Assembly: GCA_048213135.1 (NCBI GenBank) | Contig: PS015653.1 | Span: 1 to 45,974 of the forward strand | Reading direction: 5' to 3' | DNA length: 45,974 nt | Origin: Reclinomonas americana ATCC 50394 | Taxonomy: Eukaryota > Jakobida > Jakobea > Jakobida | In this document: positions 23,093 to 33,947 of the stretch, one piece after another | Layout of the letters: every line of letters starts with the position of its first letter | Position numbering within the stretch: position 1 is the first letter of the stretch | The notes under the pieces: generated by a model | The model's input: only the letters and a program-made list of their open reading frames with translations | Databases searched by the model: none | Told to the model about the DNA's origin: nothing | Program-made: the position numbers and the translations under genes

Positions 23093-25149
23093 CTAGAAGG
23101 GGATCGTTTGACCCTCCCATGACCGGAATGATCCGGAGTCGGCCAGCGTCGACGACTCCACCACCTTGATGATGGCCGGCGCCACCGTGCCCACCTTCAG
23201 CGGTGGCTCGTGCNNNNNNNNNNNNNNNNNNNNNNNNNNNNNNNNNNNNNNNNNNNNNNNNNNNNNNNNNNNNNNNNNNNNNNNNNNNNNNNNNNNNNNN
23301 NNNNNNNNNNNNNNNNNNNNNNNNNNNNNNNNNNNNNNNNNNNNNNNNNNNNNNNNNNNNNNNNNNNNNNNNNNNNNNNNNNNNNNNNNNNNNNNNNNNN
23401 NNNNNNNNNNNNNNNNNNNNNNNNNNNNNNNNNNNNNNNNNNNNNNNNNNNNNNNNNNNNNNNNNNNNNNNNNNNNNNNNNNNNNNNNNNNNNNNNNNNN
23501 NNNNNNNNNNNNNNNNNNNNNNNNNNNNNNNNNNNNNNNNNNNNNNNNNNNNNNNNNNNNNNNNNNNNNNNNNNNNNNNNNNNNNNNNNNNNNNNNNNNN
23601 NNNNNNNNNNNNNNNNNNNNNNNNNNNNNNNNNNNNNNNNNNNNNNNNNNNNNNNNNNNNNNNNNNNNNNNNNNNNNNNNNNNNNNNNNNNNNNNNNNNN
23701 NNNNNNNNNNNNNNNNNNNNNNNNNNNNNNNNNNNNNNNNNNNNNNNNNNNNNNNNNNNNNNNNNNNNNNNNNNNNNNNNNNNNNNNNNNNNNNNNNNNN
23801 NNNNNNNNNNNNNNNNNNNNNNNNNNNNNNNNNNNNNNNNNNNNNNNNNNNNNNNNNNNNNNNNNNNNNNNNNNNNNNNNNNNNNNNNNNNNNNNNNNNN
23901 NNNNNNNNNNNNNNNNNNNNNNNNNNNNNNNNNNNNNNNNNNNNNNNNNNNNNNNNNNNNNNNNNNNNNNNNNNNNNNNNNNNNNNNNNNNNNNNNNNNN
24001 NNNNNNNNNNNNNNNNNNNNNNNNNNNNNNNNNNNNNNNNNNNNNNNNNNNNNNNNNNNNNNNNNNNNNNNNNNNNNNNNNNNNNNNNNNNNNNNNNNNN
24101 NNNNNNNNNNNNNNNNNNNNNNNNNNNNNNNNNNNNNNNNNNNNNNNNNNNNNNNNNNNNNNNNNNTCGCCGTTTGCGCGTCCCATGTCGGTCTGGTGAG
24201 TGGAGAGAAAGGTGAGCGTCGAGGGAAGGGGGGAGGGAGGAGAGAATGAGAGCGATGCGCAACATCGACCCAACCCGGGTGGATGCTTGTGACGACGACG
24301 TTGAGCTCGTCGAACTCGGTCTTGAGCACCTTGGCGGCTGTGTACGGTGGGGCGCCAGTGAGCGATGTGCGAGAGAGAGAGAAAGAGAGACAGTGTAACG
24401 CACTAATGTTGACAGCAGCCTTGCTTTGGCGGTAGGCCAGCGCACTCCATGTGCCGCCGGCGGCCAGCTGCGTCGATCCGAGAATGGAGGAGATGAACAC
24501 CAGTTGCTGCGTCGCGGCACACCACACGTGAGAGGGAGAAGGAACAGGGGGGAAGGAATAGGGCAACAGCAAGTACCTTGTTGGCGGATTTGGACTTGGC
24601 AAGCAGCGGCTTGAACACCTTGCTGACGATCAGCGGGCTCACTGCGTTGACGTTGAGAACCTCCAGCACTCCGGCGCGGTCAATCGTGTCCAGGTGGTAC
24701 GCTGCGATGGCGAGGGGAGGAGGTGAGCGGCAATGCAAACGAAGAGGTGTCATGCAGCGCTATAGCAGCGCAACTGGTCTTCTCGCCCGTGATGCCGGCA
24801 TTGTTGATGACCCAGTCGATCTCGCCGTCGGTGCGCGCGGCAATCTCCGCCGCCGCACGCTCCACAGAGGCGTCGTCGACCACGTCACACTGCACCGCAG
24901 TCACCGTGTGGGGGAAACGGGCGACAAGCTCTTGCAGCGCCGTGGCGGCGTCGGGATCGCGAGCGCCCGCAAATACAGTGTGGCCGGCCTCGGCGAGCTC
25001 CGTGACCAGGGCGAGACCTGGAGAGGAAGTGAGAGGCGCGCGGTGAGTGTCTGCAAGTTCATGTGTGTGGGTGAGCGAGACGTCGACACACACTCACCGA
25101 TGCCACGAGAGGCTCCGGTGACAAAGATGCGTTGAGGGGAGGCAGACAT
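23093..25149 (-). CDS. Short-chain dehydrogenase/reductase (C-factor/carbonyl reductase type), gap inside
   Basis: Starts MSASPQRIFVTGASRGIG at 25149 and ends GQTIPF, TAG 23093-23095. All SDR hallmarks are visible: the TGASRGIG NAD(P) motif, CDVVDDASV, the NNAG motif in WVINNAGITG, the Ser of FISSILGS, the YxxxK pair in AYRQSKAAVNI, and PGWV followed after an intron by TDMG. An Arg after the first strand (FAGARDPD) suggests NADP(H). The closing segment SGSFRSWEGQTIPF resembles the DG-x-x-IPW end of C-factor-like SDRs. Substrate is unknown; a carbonyl compound is likely. A 953-nt run of N lies between DMGRANG and HEPPLKVGTVAP. These halves are adjacent in the family, so probably no domain is missing. 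It is divergent from the OYE gene, suggesting joint control of two reductases. Two donors are GTTGCG. Confidence 0.85.
23214..24166. other. Assembly gap (953 N)
   Basis: Run of 953 undetermined bases inside the SDR gene, between the codons for DMGRANG and HEPPLKV. It could hide one long intron or be an estimated-size gap; the flanking coding suggests little or no missing protein. Confidence 0.95.
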
Positions 25150-26148
25150 GTTGGTGGTGTGGAAGGGAGAGGAGGAGGAGGTGGTGGTGGCGGTGGTATT
25201 GGCGTGCAGGGAGAGGCGAGAATTGGTGGGTTTTGTAACCCGCGGGCGCCGACTCCGATGCGTGCACTCCGAAATCACGCAATATAACATTGTCGGGAAT
25301 GTATGGCGAGAGGCTCCGCGAGTAGCTCGCATTCGGATGTGCTTGTTTGTGTGTGTGTGTGTGATAGCAGGGTGTGGTTGCGGATGCGGATGCAAGTTCC
25401 ATCTTCAGCGCGCGATTGTTGGGTTCGAAATCGAATTCCTGGCCATGGGCAAGCAGCGCTGCAGCCAGCGCTAGCTGAAGGCAGGCCCAGTCACCCCGAG
25501 TCTTACATGACCTGCATACGCTTCATTGAACAGCAAACTAAGGTCTCAGCGTGCTCGGAATTCATTCGAATTCGTTTGCCCTGTCTGGATCGCTGCGCTG
25601 CGCTCCGGTTGCATTTCACGTTGTTGAGGATTTTGTTCTAATTGCTGCGAGCTACTCTTTTTTTTTTGCGGGGAGTCGGAGTACCGTCGCCGACAAGCCG
25701 CGGCCAGTGGCCGGGACAGATCGCTTGTCCGAATTCAGTCGTACATTCGAATTCACAAGTGTGCGCACTGCTGCTCCGTGACGGCTGAGTGCAACTACAT
25801 GCACACTGGTGCCTGCGCACTCAGTCGATTTCGCTCGCCACTGCGCCTGCGCCTGCAGGTCGACGTCACATATCGATTATAGATGTCGAACTTTAGATTT
25901 CATGCAATCGATCACGATATCACTGTTCATTGCAGTGCCCAGAACCCCAAATTCAACAGCGCGCACAGAAAAAGCGCCACACACACCCACTCTTACGCCC
26001 CCATTGCGCAACATTTCGAATCGGAGTTTTCGCCGAATGCGGAATATGCCACAAGGGTGACCCGACGCAAATGACCCACACAAAACAAACTATTGCGCAC
26101 TTGTCTGCAAACCGTTTGTCACCTACTTCTTTTCTTCCAGTCACTACC
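25150..26148. promoter_or_regulatory. 1-kb divergent SDR/OYE regulatory region with TTCGAA and GAATTC palindromes
   Basis: This is the longest gene-free stretch of the window apart from the gap, and it is more AT-rich than its surroundings. TTCGAA occurs at 25424, 25565, 25746 and 26015, and GAATTC at 25433, 25558, 25568, 25731 and 25749; two pairs overlap as TTCGAATTC. A T9 run lies near 25660 and palindromic ATCGAT motifs near 25875 and 25909. A 6-bp word is expected about 0.25 times per kb by chance. The cluster may be a binding array serving both oxidoreductase genes. No gene is seen here. Confidence 0.45.
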
Positions 26149-27559
26149 ATGAGCGCTAACCAGTACCCCACTCTCCTCTCCCCCTTCCAAGTCGGCGACC
26201 TGCAGCTCTCGCACCGCGTGGTCCTCGCACCGATGACTCGCAGCCGCACTCGCGGAGCCCCGGATTTCGTTGCGCGCTCGTTCTTTTTGCGTCACTCGCC
26301 GCGACGACTGCTGCAACTGACTCCCTCTGAACAGCTGCTGCAAGACAATGTGGCGGTGCACTTTGCACAGCGCGCCACTCCCGGTGGCCTGCTGGTAAGC
26401 GTTTTGCCCCAGTCACTCTTATTGTCTGTCTCTCTCTCTCTCAAACATGCAATGGCAGATCACTGACGCCACCAACGTCTCGCGCATGAGCACTCCCTTC
26501 AACAACGCCGTGTGCATCTGGAGCGACGAGCAAGCGGAGAGCTGGCGCGCGGTGACCGAGGCCGTGCACGCCAAGGGCGGCTACATTTTCCTGCAGCTGT
26601 GGCACGCCGGCCGTGTTGGCCACTCGGACTACACGCCCGACCACCGCCCTCCGTTTGCGCCGTCGGTCATTGAGCCGGCGGACTCGGTGCAGGTGTACGA
26701 CTCCACCGACGGCCACGTGCTGACGAACAAGAAGGCGTCGGTGCCGCAGGAGATGACGGCGGAGGATATCGCCACCACCATTGCGGAGTTCGGGCAGGGG
26801 GCGGCGCGCGCGGCGCATGCGGGCTTTGATGGCGTGGAGATCCACGGCGCCAATGGCTACCTCATTCAGCAGTTCCTCAGCGACGGCACCAACAAGCGCA
26901 CCGATGCGTACGGTGGCTCGATTGAGAACCGCATGCGCTTCTTGCTCGAGGTGCTCGAGGAAGTCAGCAAGCACTTCCCCGCCAACCGCATCGGCATTCG
27001 CCAGTCGCCCGTCACGCAGTGTTGCGTCCTCCTCTGCTGCTGCTGCTGCTGCAGCAAGACGATGAAGAAATCTGCGTACTTACTGGCTTTCTCTCGCAGA
27101 CAACGACGTGATGCACACCGACATCGAAGCCACATACCACGCGGTCGCCAAGGCCCTGAACGGCAAGTTGGCCTACGTCCACCTGTGCGACTTCAACCCG
27201 GCGGTGGCCGAGTCAAACCTCGCGCTGTTCAGCGAGTTCAAGGGGCCGCTGATGATCAACGGCGGCGTGCCGCCTGAGCAGGCCGAGAGCCTCGTTGCGT
27301 CGGGCAAGGCGCACTTCGCGTCGTTCGGGCGCCTGTTTATCGCCAACCCGGACCTCGTCGAGCGCCTTCGCATCGGCGCGCCGCTCGCGAAGCACGACTA
27401 CCCGGTACGTGCATTTGTGCGTGTGCGAAGTGTCATGATGACGCTTGGAATGCTCACCTGTTCGTGCACTTGCAGACGTGGTACGTTGGAGGCGACAAGG
27501 GCTACATCGACTACCCCACGTACACACCGGGCGAGTCTTCTGCCGCCGCCGCCGAGTAA
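26149..27559 (+). CDS. Old Yellow Enzyme-type FMN ene-reductase
   Basis: Starts MSANQYPTLLSPFQVGDLQL at 26149 and ends TAA 27557-27559, about 360 residues in five exons, the usual length. The family signature runs throughout: VVLAPMTRSRT (FMN site), FAQRATPGGLL, FLQLWHAGRVGH, GFDGVEIHGANGYLIQQFL (HxxN substrate pair), DAYGGSIENRMRF, RIGIRQSP, MINGGV and FASFGRLFIANPDL (phosphate grip), and a C-terminal TWYVGGDKGYIDYPTY. It reduces activated C=C bonds of enones such as oxylipins or xenobiotics with NAD(P)H; the physiological substrate is not deducible. Two introns start GTTGCG (26269 and near 27020), the second fixed by the family's YND motif. It shares its upstream region with the SDR gene and converges with the PLAC8-type gene (106 bp). 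Confidence 0.93.
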
Positions 27560-27665
27560 GCGCTAACTTGAGAGTGGATGACATGAACTGCGCTCAGCTG
27601 TGGTTGCAACACTCCGCCTACATGCACTTATTATGCACACACAAAAAATTCCTCCTCCGTCTCCT

Positions 27666-28410
27666 CTACGTCTTCTTGTACGCCGTCAACAACTCGTCGA
27701 GTTGCGCCTCGTACTTGGGCTGCAGCAGGACCTTGATCTCACGCGCCGTTTGTGACACCGCACACGGGAAACACACAATCGTCTTGCACCCATCGCCGAC
27801 CGGATCCTCCTGCACGCGACAGAGTGAGTTCTCTATCTCTTTCTCGACTGCTCGTGTGTCGTACCTTGTACTTCCACGTGTCTCGTACTCGCTTGCGCGC
27901 CTGGTACTCGTAGTACATGCAGCTGCACGGACCCATGCCTTGCGCGCGATTGAAGTCAGCATGACACTGTGAGCACACCAAAAAAATACACAAACACACA
28001 CACACACCAATCAAGCAAAACGCCAGAGGCACCAGACACGGCTTGGTGCAGATGGACTGGCGACTCGACGTGTGCACTCCGGTGGATCTGAGAGACAAAA
28101 GTCAACACACAAAATGTGTAACACAGCATGCAAGTCCGCGCAACTGATTGTAGTTCACAGCCCATTGATTCCAGCAACAGCTCCGTGCTGATGCAGACAC
28201 AATGAGCAGCGACACTAACCCACACACGCACTGTGCGACACGATTCTCACCGAGCACACCACTGTCACTCAGACATCCCCAGCAGCTCGTCTTGTAATCC
28301 GTGCGCACTGGTGCCCCGCGGTCGCTGCCCATGGACGACGTCCGCACAGGACGCGTGGTAGACGCACTGCCACTGCTGGAGGCAGCCGGCGCCTTCTTCC
28401 CCGATGACAT
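27666..28410 (-). CDS. PLAC8-type cysteine-rich protein
   Basis: Starts MSSGKKAPAASSSGSASTT at 28410, stop TAG 27666-27668, about 170 residues. A Ser-rich head precedes Cys motifs typical of PLAC8/Cys-rich proteins: YKTSCWGCLSD, ICTKPCLVPLAFC, MGPCSCMYYEYQARKRVRD and GDGCKTIVCFPCAVSQTARE. The last motif corresponds to the conserved CxxCxLxQxxRE element. The end PKYEAQLDELLTAYKKT is charged and helical. The family includes plant cadmium-resistance/FW2.2 proteins and animal PLAC8, often membrane-associated with roles in metal handling or organ size; no function can be fixed here. Membrane segments are weak. The second intron boundary (CA|GTGCGT) was chosen by phase. It is divergent from the CCDC33-like gene, 111 bp apart. 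Confidence 0.7.
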
Positions 28411-28521
28411 TTGTGCTTCGTTGGGTGATCACGTGATGGACAGAGCGAGCGTGAACTGCCTTCTGTCCACACGCACGCACTCTCTCTCTCTCTCGCTTTA
28501 CGCTGCGCCCGCGTCGCCCGC
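28411..28521. promoter_or_regulatory. 111-bp divergent spacer (PLAC8-type / CCDC33-like)
   Basis: Short region between two divergent start codons, including a CT/GA run at 28481-28496. No defined element was recognised. Confidence 0.4.
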
Positions 28522-31500
28522 ATGAGTGGACGTGAGAGCGGTGGCGGTGGCGGCGACGATGACCGTCGCACACATCAAGTGGCGCGCATGCCGACGTGGG
28601 CGGCTGGTATCGATGAGCCACCTGCCGTGGTGCCACCTGTCGCCACTGCCGCGGCAAGTGGTAGTGGTGCGACACATGGAGCTGCTGCTCGTGTGCGTGG
28701 CAGCCATGGTGGCGCAGAGTCTGACTCAGACTGCGATGATGATGATGATGAGGATGAGGATGAGGATGTGAGTGATTTGGATGGTGAAGCCAATGTTCTG
28801 CTGCGTTTGGCGCGCATTTCGCTGGAGGCGGTTGATCGGCAGCAGCAGCCGGAGGCTGGCGAGAAGCGGTGTTTTGTGCGGGCGCTGGTGCAGGAGGATC
28901 GAGGGGATTCGACAGTGACAACGGCGGTTCGGGTGGGACAACCGGCGGCACGTGGAGCAAGTGCGGCTGGCAAGGCAGAGGAGGTGCACCGCACGCGACT
29001 GCTGCGACAGATGCACGGTGCTTCGCTGGGCGGGCAGGGCGATGAGGTGTGTTGTGTTGACCAGTGACCACTTGTCTCTGTGTGACACGCAGTCACACGT
29101 GGTGTGTTTGCCAGGGCGAGGAGGCGGCATTCGTCGTGCGACCGTCGCGGCGGCCACGGTTGGTGCTGCAGCTAATCGACGAGGACACCGATGCCGTGAT
29201 GGCGCAGAGTTCAGCCACGCCGCTGTTGGCCTCCACCGACAGTGGAATGCTGTTGCCGCCGATCGGTTCGGGAGCGCCGGCACACCAAAATCTGACCGGT
29301 ATCACGCTGCAGCCAGTGGGGCCGTCCTCACGCTTCCGTGTCAGCATTGACGGTGTGGTGTCGCCCGTCGCCTTTGGCATGTCACCGGTCAAGCGTGGTC
29401 GACCGCCCACCACGGGCAACCGTCCACCGCCGGGCCAGCGATCGATGTTGAACACGCCATTACAGGTGTGTGTGTGTGTGTGACCCAACTCATCCACCTT
29501 CTCATGCCTTGTTTCTTCCTCCCCTCAGGGCCAGCATCCGGCCTGTCGCATTATCAAGATTCACGCCCACTGCGCGTCGCCGCTACCGATCAGCGCGGCC
29601 ATGGCCTCGGTGGCGTTCCAGGTGGTGGAACACGTCGTCGAAGTGGCAGAGTCGCGTGACGGCGACGGCGTGGTTCGTGTTCGTGCCGATGCCGAGGTGG
29701 AAGCGGTGGCGGTGGAGGGCCAGTGTGCGCGGTGGCGGAGAACGATTGAATTGAGTCTGCCTGAAGAGGTGCGAGGCGGCGACTGCACGCGCTGATACCA
29801 CAGTCTGTGTAACACTGCGTGGGGAATTCCTTGTGTGAGCAGGATCTGGCCAGTGGAGCCAGCGTGGGTCTGCGAGTACAGGTGCGCTTGCACGGCGCCG
29901 ACGGTCGTGTGAGCGATGGTCTGCGTTTCGTCATTCCGTTCCACTGCTTGACATCGTCGCACACGTTGCGTCCAGCGTGTCTGAGGGCAGCTGTTGTATT
30001 ACCTTTGTCTTCAACCACTGCCCGCGCACAGGCACAATCTGGAGGTCGTCAGTCGCGACGGTGTGCGACTGTATCTGACGCTGCAGGTGGAGCGCTTCCG
30101 TGAGGAGGACATTGTTTTGTTTGAGGAGCGACCGTCACTTCGCCGACTAGGGGTACGTGTGCGCGGCATGTCGTTGTGCCTCTCTTCCTCGTTCGTGTGT
30201 GGGTAACACTGTACTTGTGCAGGTGTCCATCATGATGCTCGACGGTGAACTGGCGGCCGCCGGTGTCGTGAGCGACTTTGTGCCGGTGGTATCGGTGATG
30301 CCTGACATGACCATCTTCAAGTCCAGCATCAGAAGAGTTTCGCGATGCCGTCTTCTTGTTGGTGGGTCTGCGCTGGCCTGACACTCTCTGTGCTTGCATG
30401 TGCGCAGGGTTCCTACTCGATCAACTTGCCAGTGTCGACGGTGCACTTGTCGGAGGCGAATCCGTTTGAGAGTCTTGTTTCGTACACCCATCCAGCCAGC
30501 CGTGTTCCTCGGTGTCACTGCTGCTGCTGCTGCTCACAACGCGGGGGTGATGCAGGGGTTTGTCGCAAGTCCATTCCTCTCCAAACCACAAGTGCTCTTT
30601 CCGGGAAGTGTTCGCTCGTCGATGGTGGAGTTCAACGAGCGCTGCGTATTCGTGCAAGATCAGGTGTGTGTAGCATGCAGGGAGCGAGTCCTTGTTTCAC
30701 GACGTGCTCACGTTCTGCACAGGCAACACTCGGTCCCAACACGCACGTGGTGGTGCAATTATTCGAGCGCACCTTTCCGCAACCGGTTTGACACTGTCTG
30801 TGCTTCTCTCTCTGCTCGTGTGTTTGTCGCTCATCGCATGCCATCGCGCAGCCGGACGAGGAAGGCGAGCACTCGTTGGGCGCCAAGCTGCGCGCTTTCG
30901 TGTCCATTCCGATATCAGAGATTGCGGCGCCGGAGAACATGACACCCGAGGTCAGCGCTCGCGCACTTCACCATGTACCTTGTGCAATCCTGACAGCACG
31001 TGTGGTGTGGTGCAGGGATGCCTCGAGTGTAGTGCACGTTGCAAGTTGCGAGTCGTCGGTGCTTCGGATTACCACATGGAGGAAAAGTGTGGGGTACGTG
31101 TTGTGTTGTTCATGCCGTCCACTCCACACTGTCGCCGTGGCGTGACTTGGAATGGATGCGATGCAGCTCCATGTGAAAACGGCACTGTGGGTTGGAGAAA
31201 AGTACCTGGTCAAACTGCGGCGTGAGTCCGCTGGCCTCGTCCGTCCCGTCTCCTCCGTGTTCTCCGATCCTGTCAAATCACCCTCGTCTCCCAACGTCGA
31301 CGACGGCCGGCTCTCGCGGCAAAGTAGCCTCGGGCGCAATAGGTTTGCCTGGTGGAGATGGGTGACAGCGGTGAAGGAGGCTGACTATTCCACGCACTCG
31401 CAGCTTTCTGAATCCACGAAGCTCACGAATGGCCGGTGGACGACCTCCCAGTGAACAATCACCGCGTGTCGCGGCCGACGGCAATATGGGTGGTGCGTAC

Positions 31501-33819
31501 GATGGCGATGCAGCGGTCACTTTGCATGCGTGGTTCAACTCTTATATTGCGTGCGTGTCCATTAGCATCACCGGGAAAACGCCCGACCACCTCCGACTTG
31601 CCTCCACGCTCCGGCCGGCCGCGTGCAGGCATGTGTGGCAGAGAATGCGCAGCCGCAGTTGTTTTCTCCTGGGTACTCACACCCCTGCGATTGCTCTTGT
31701 CGTGCCACCAGACGGAGACAATCCCGTTCCCATTATGCGATCGCCGGCTGAGCACGACAGATTAGTGCCGCACGGCAGCGGAGCCAACACGAATCGTTCA
31801 TTGTCGTCGTCGCCACCTGCGGAGCGACCCAACGTGCGCAGCCGCTCCTCTTCCGATTCGCCGGCGTACCAGAAGCCCCCGAGGTACATTTGTACTGATG
31901 CACCCAAGGAGCTTTCCGACAATCACTGACTGCATTGTTGCCGAGTAGCCGGGGTCGACCGGACATGCCGGCTCTGCCGCTGCCACAGGGTGGCACGGGA
32001 GGACTTGCACCACCGGGCATGGGCAAACCACCTACTGGTGCGCTGTCTCCCGGCAGTGCTCGATCACAGCACTCGAGTGGTGGTGGGCGGCCACCGCCGG
32101 CGACTGATCGGTGTGTATTCCACGCTACTGTCCGTATCGTCATTGCCAACGTACTCATTATCTCTTTCATATCACAGCGGCACTCCTGGAGAGGCGCTAG
32201 CATCGTCGCAGCGATCCTCGGGGACCAACAGCTCGGCAAGAAGCAGCAGTGGGGGCACGGAACCGTCGCCCTACGAGAGCATCATCACTGGCAAGGACGC
32301 GGTGATTAGCTCGTTGTTGCACCAGTTGGACGATCAGTCGGAGCATGTTGCACAGGCATGTGGTGATGCCACTCTACATGTCGCCATGTGTGTCCACTCA
32401 CGGGTCTTGCATTCGTCAGGTGACGGCCGAGAACGCCGCACTGCGTGCAGAAGTGCAGCGGCTGGAGGCTCAGGTGGACCAGTTCGACACGTCGCATCTC
32501 GATACGGCGCGCCCGCTGGAGCACTTGTCGCGAGAGCAGGTGATGGAGGAGCATCGGACTGCGCTGTCGGAGATTCGGCGACTGCAGTCACTGGCGGACC
32601 GGTACGAACTCAAGATCCAAGGCCTGCAGAACGAGATCATTCGCGGCAACGAGGCCTCGAAACGCCTCATCGAGTTGGAGCAGGCGCACATGATCCAGAG
32701 CACGATTCTGCAGAAACTGCAGAGCAAGAATGCTCGTCTCGAAAAGTACCGTCAGACGGCGCAGAAGCAGGAGGAGGTGATTGAGCGACTGGAAAAGGTG
32801 TTGGAGGTCACTGTGAGGCGATGTTGCGTTTGGTGGGGGGAGGGGCGTGCGCATCGACTGCGTCGATGTCACTCACTCGTGATGGGTGGGGTGTTCGACA
32901 GATCAAGGCGGCTCCACCACTCCCACCTCCAGTCCGTCGAAGGGTGGGAGCGCAGCCGACGAGCCGGGCGACGTGGCCGAGCTGCGCCGAGAGAAGGCGC
33001 AGTTGATGAAGGAGAAGGCGGCGCTGCTGGCCGAGCAGGCCAAGTGGGGAAGCGAGAAGTCGCAGCTCACCATGGAGAACGCTCGTCTGCAGCGACTGTC
33101 GAAGCAAGGACCTGGAGCCGAAGGAGCCAAGTGCGTACACCCCCCCCCCCCCCTTCCCCCCGCACTCTGTGATTGCTTGACGTGATATCTCACGATTGCC
33201 GCGGAGCAGCGGAGAACCGCCGTCTGCAGATGCCATGCAAGAGCTGACCAAGTTGCGCGAGGAGAAGCAGACGCTGACCGCAGAAAAGTTCGCCATGGCG
33301 ATGCGAGCCGAAAAGGCCGAGTCCAAAGTGCGTGCCATGGAGGAACAGGTGCGTCCGCGTGCTGGCTGCGTCCTGCGTGCACCTGTCTCTGATGCGCCTC
33401 CTGTGCAGATGATGGAGAACGCCCGCAAGTTTTCGAAAGAAATGTCGGCACTACGCATCAAGATGGCATCGCAGCAAAAGGGTGCGCCCAACGGTGCAGG
33501 CGGTGCTGGTGCCTCGGCCATGCTCACGTACCCACCGGGTCCGAATGCTGGAGCCGCCGCCTCCGGTGTGACGCTGAGTGTATCTCCACCTCCCAGCATC
33601 GGAGGAACGTCGAGCGTCGGCTCACGCTCGCCACAGCCGCCAGGTGGTGAGTACGCATATTTCAACACCCCTCTGCTCTCTTCTCTTGCTCCTTCTTGTT
33701 TAAAACTGGCCTCCTCGCATGCAGCACCGGCTCCACTCGACAGACCACGAGTGTCGGTGGCCGGCATCAAGCCACCGCCGCCATCGTTCAGACCACCGGG
33801 CGCCGCCAAGCCCCCATAG
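28522..33819 (+). CDS. CCDC33: CCDC33-like C2-domain and coiled-coil protein
   Basis: Starts MSGRESGGGGGDDDRRTH at 28522 and ends RPPGAAKPP, TAG 33817-33819; more than 1,000 residues. The N-terminal part is Gly/Asp-rich with an acidic run, then beta-rich, C2-like blocks (RPRLVLQLIDEDTD, VGLRVQVRLHGADG, THVVVQLFERTFPQP, KLRAFVSIPISEI). A Ser/Pro linker leads to a coiled coil: DAVISSLLHQLDDQSEHV, IQGLQNEIIRGNEASKRLIE and QKQEEVIERLEKVLE. The last two closely parallel the C-terminal coiled coil of human CCDC33 (LQNELIRKN, QEKVIEKMERVLE), a protein that also has N-terminal C2 domains and is testis-enriched. I first read two genes, but the junction at 31341-31408 keeps phase 2 and continues the frame, so I call one. 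A C14 tract (33140-33153) is an intron's pyrimidine tract. Several middle introns (29800-31150) are approximate. Confidence 0.65.
33140..33153 (+). repeat. Poly-C tract (C14) in an intron
   Basis: Fourteen consecutive C, followed after TT by more C, lie inside an intron of the CCDC33-like gene upstream of its acceptor. It behaves as an unusual all-C pyrimidine tract. Confidence 0.8.
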
Positions 33820-33947
33820 CCCGACTGGATGCAAGTGTGTACTATACGCTCCAGAAGTATGCCTGTACGAATGTTGTTGATATGAATGAAGACGGAGACC
33901 ACGAATGAAGGAGAAGTCCTGCGTCCGCCACAGATCTTGCTGCGGAG

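Noticed and set aside
23088-24602. Large frames spanning the N run
   Set aside because: They consist mostly of undetermined residues; only the flanks are SDR coding.
28522-31440. Two separate genes (C2 part and coiled-coil part) instead of one CCDC33-like gene
   Set aside because: The intron at 31341-31408 matches phase 2 on both sides and the combined C2 plus coiled-coil order is that of CCDC33.
31620-31710. GC-AG intron in the CCDC33-like gene
   Set aside because: A GT donor 6 nt upstream (C|GTGCAG) satisfies phase 1 equally well.
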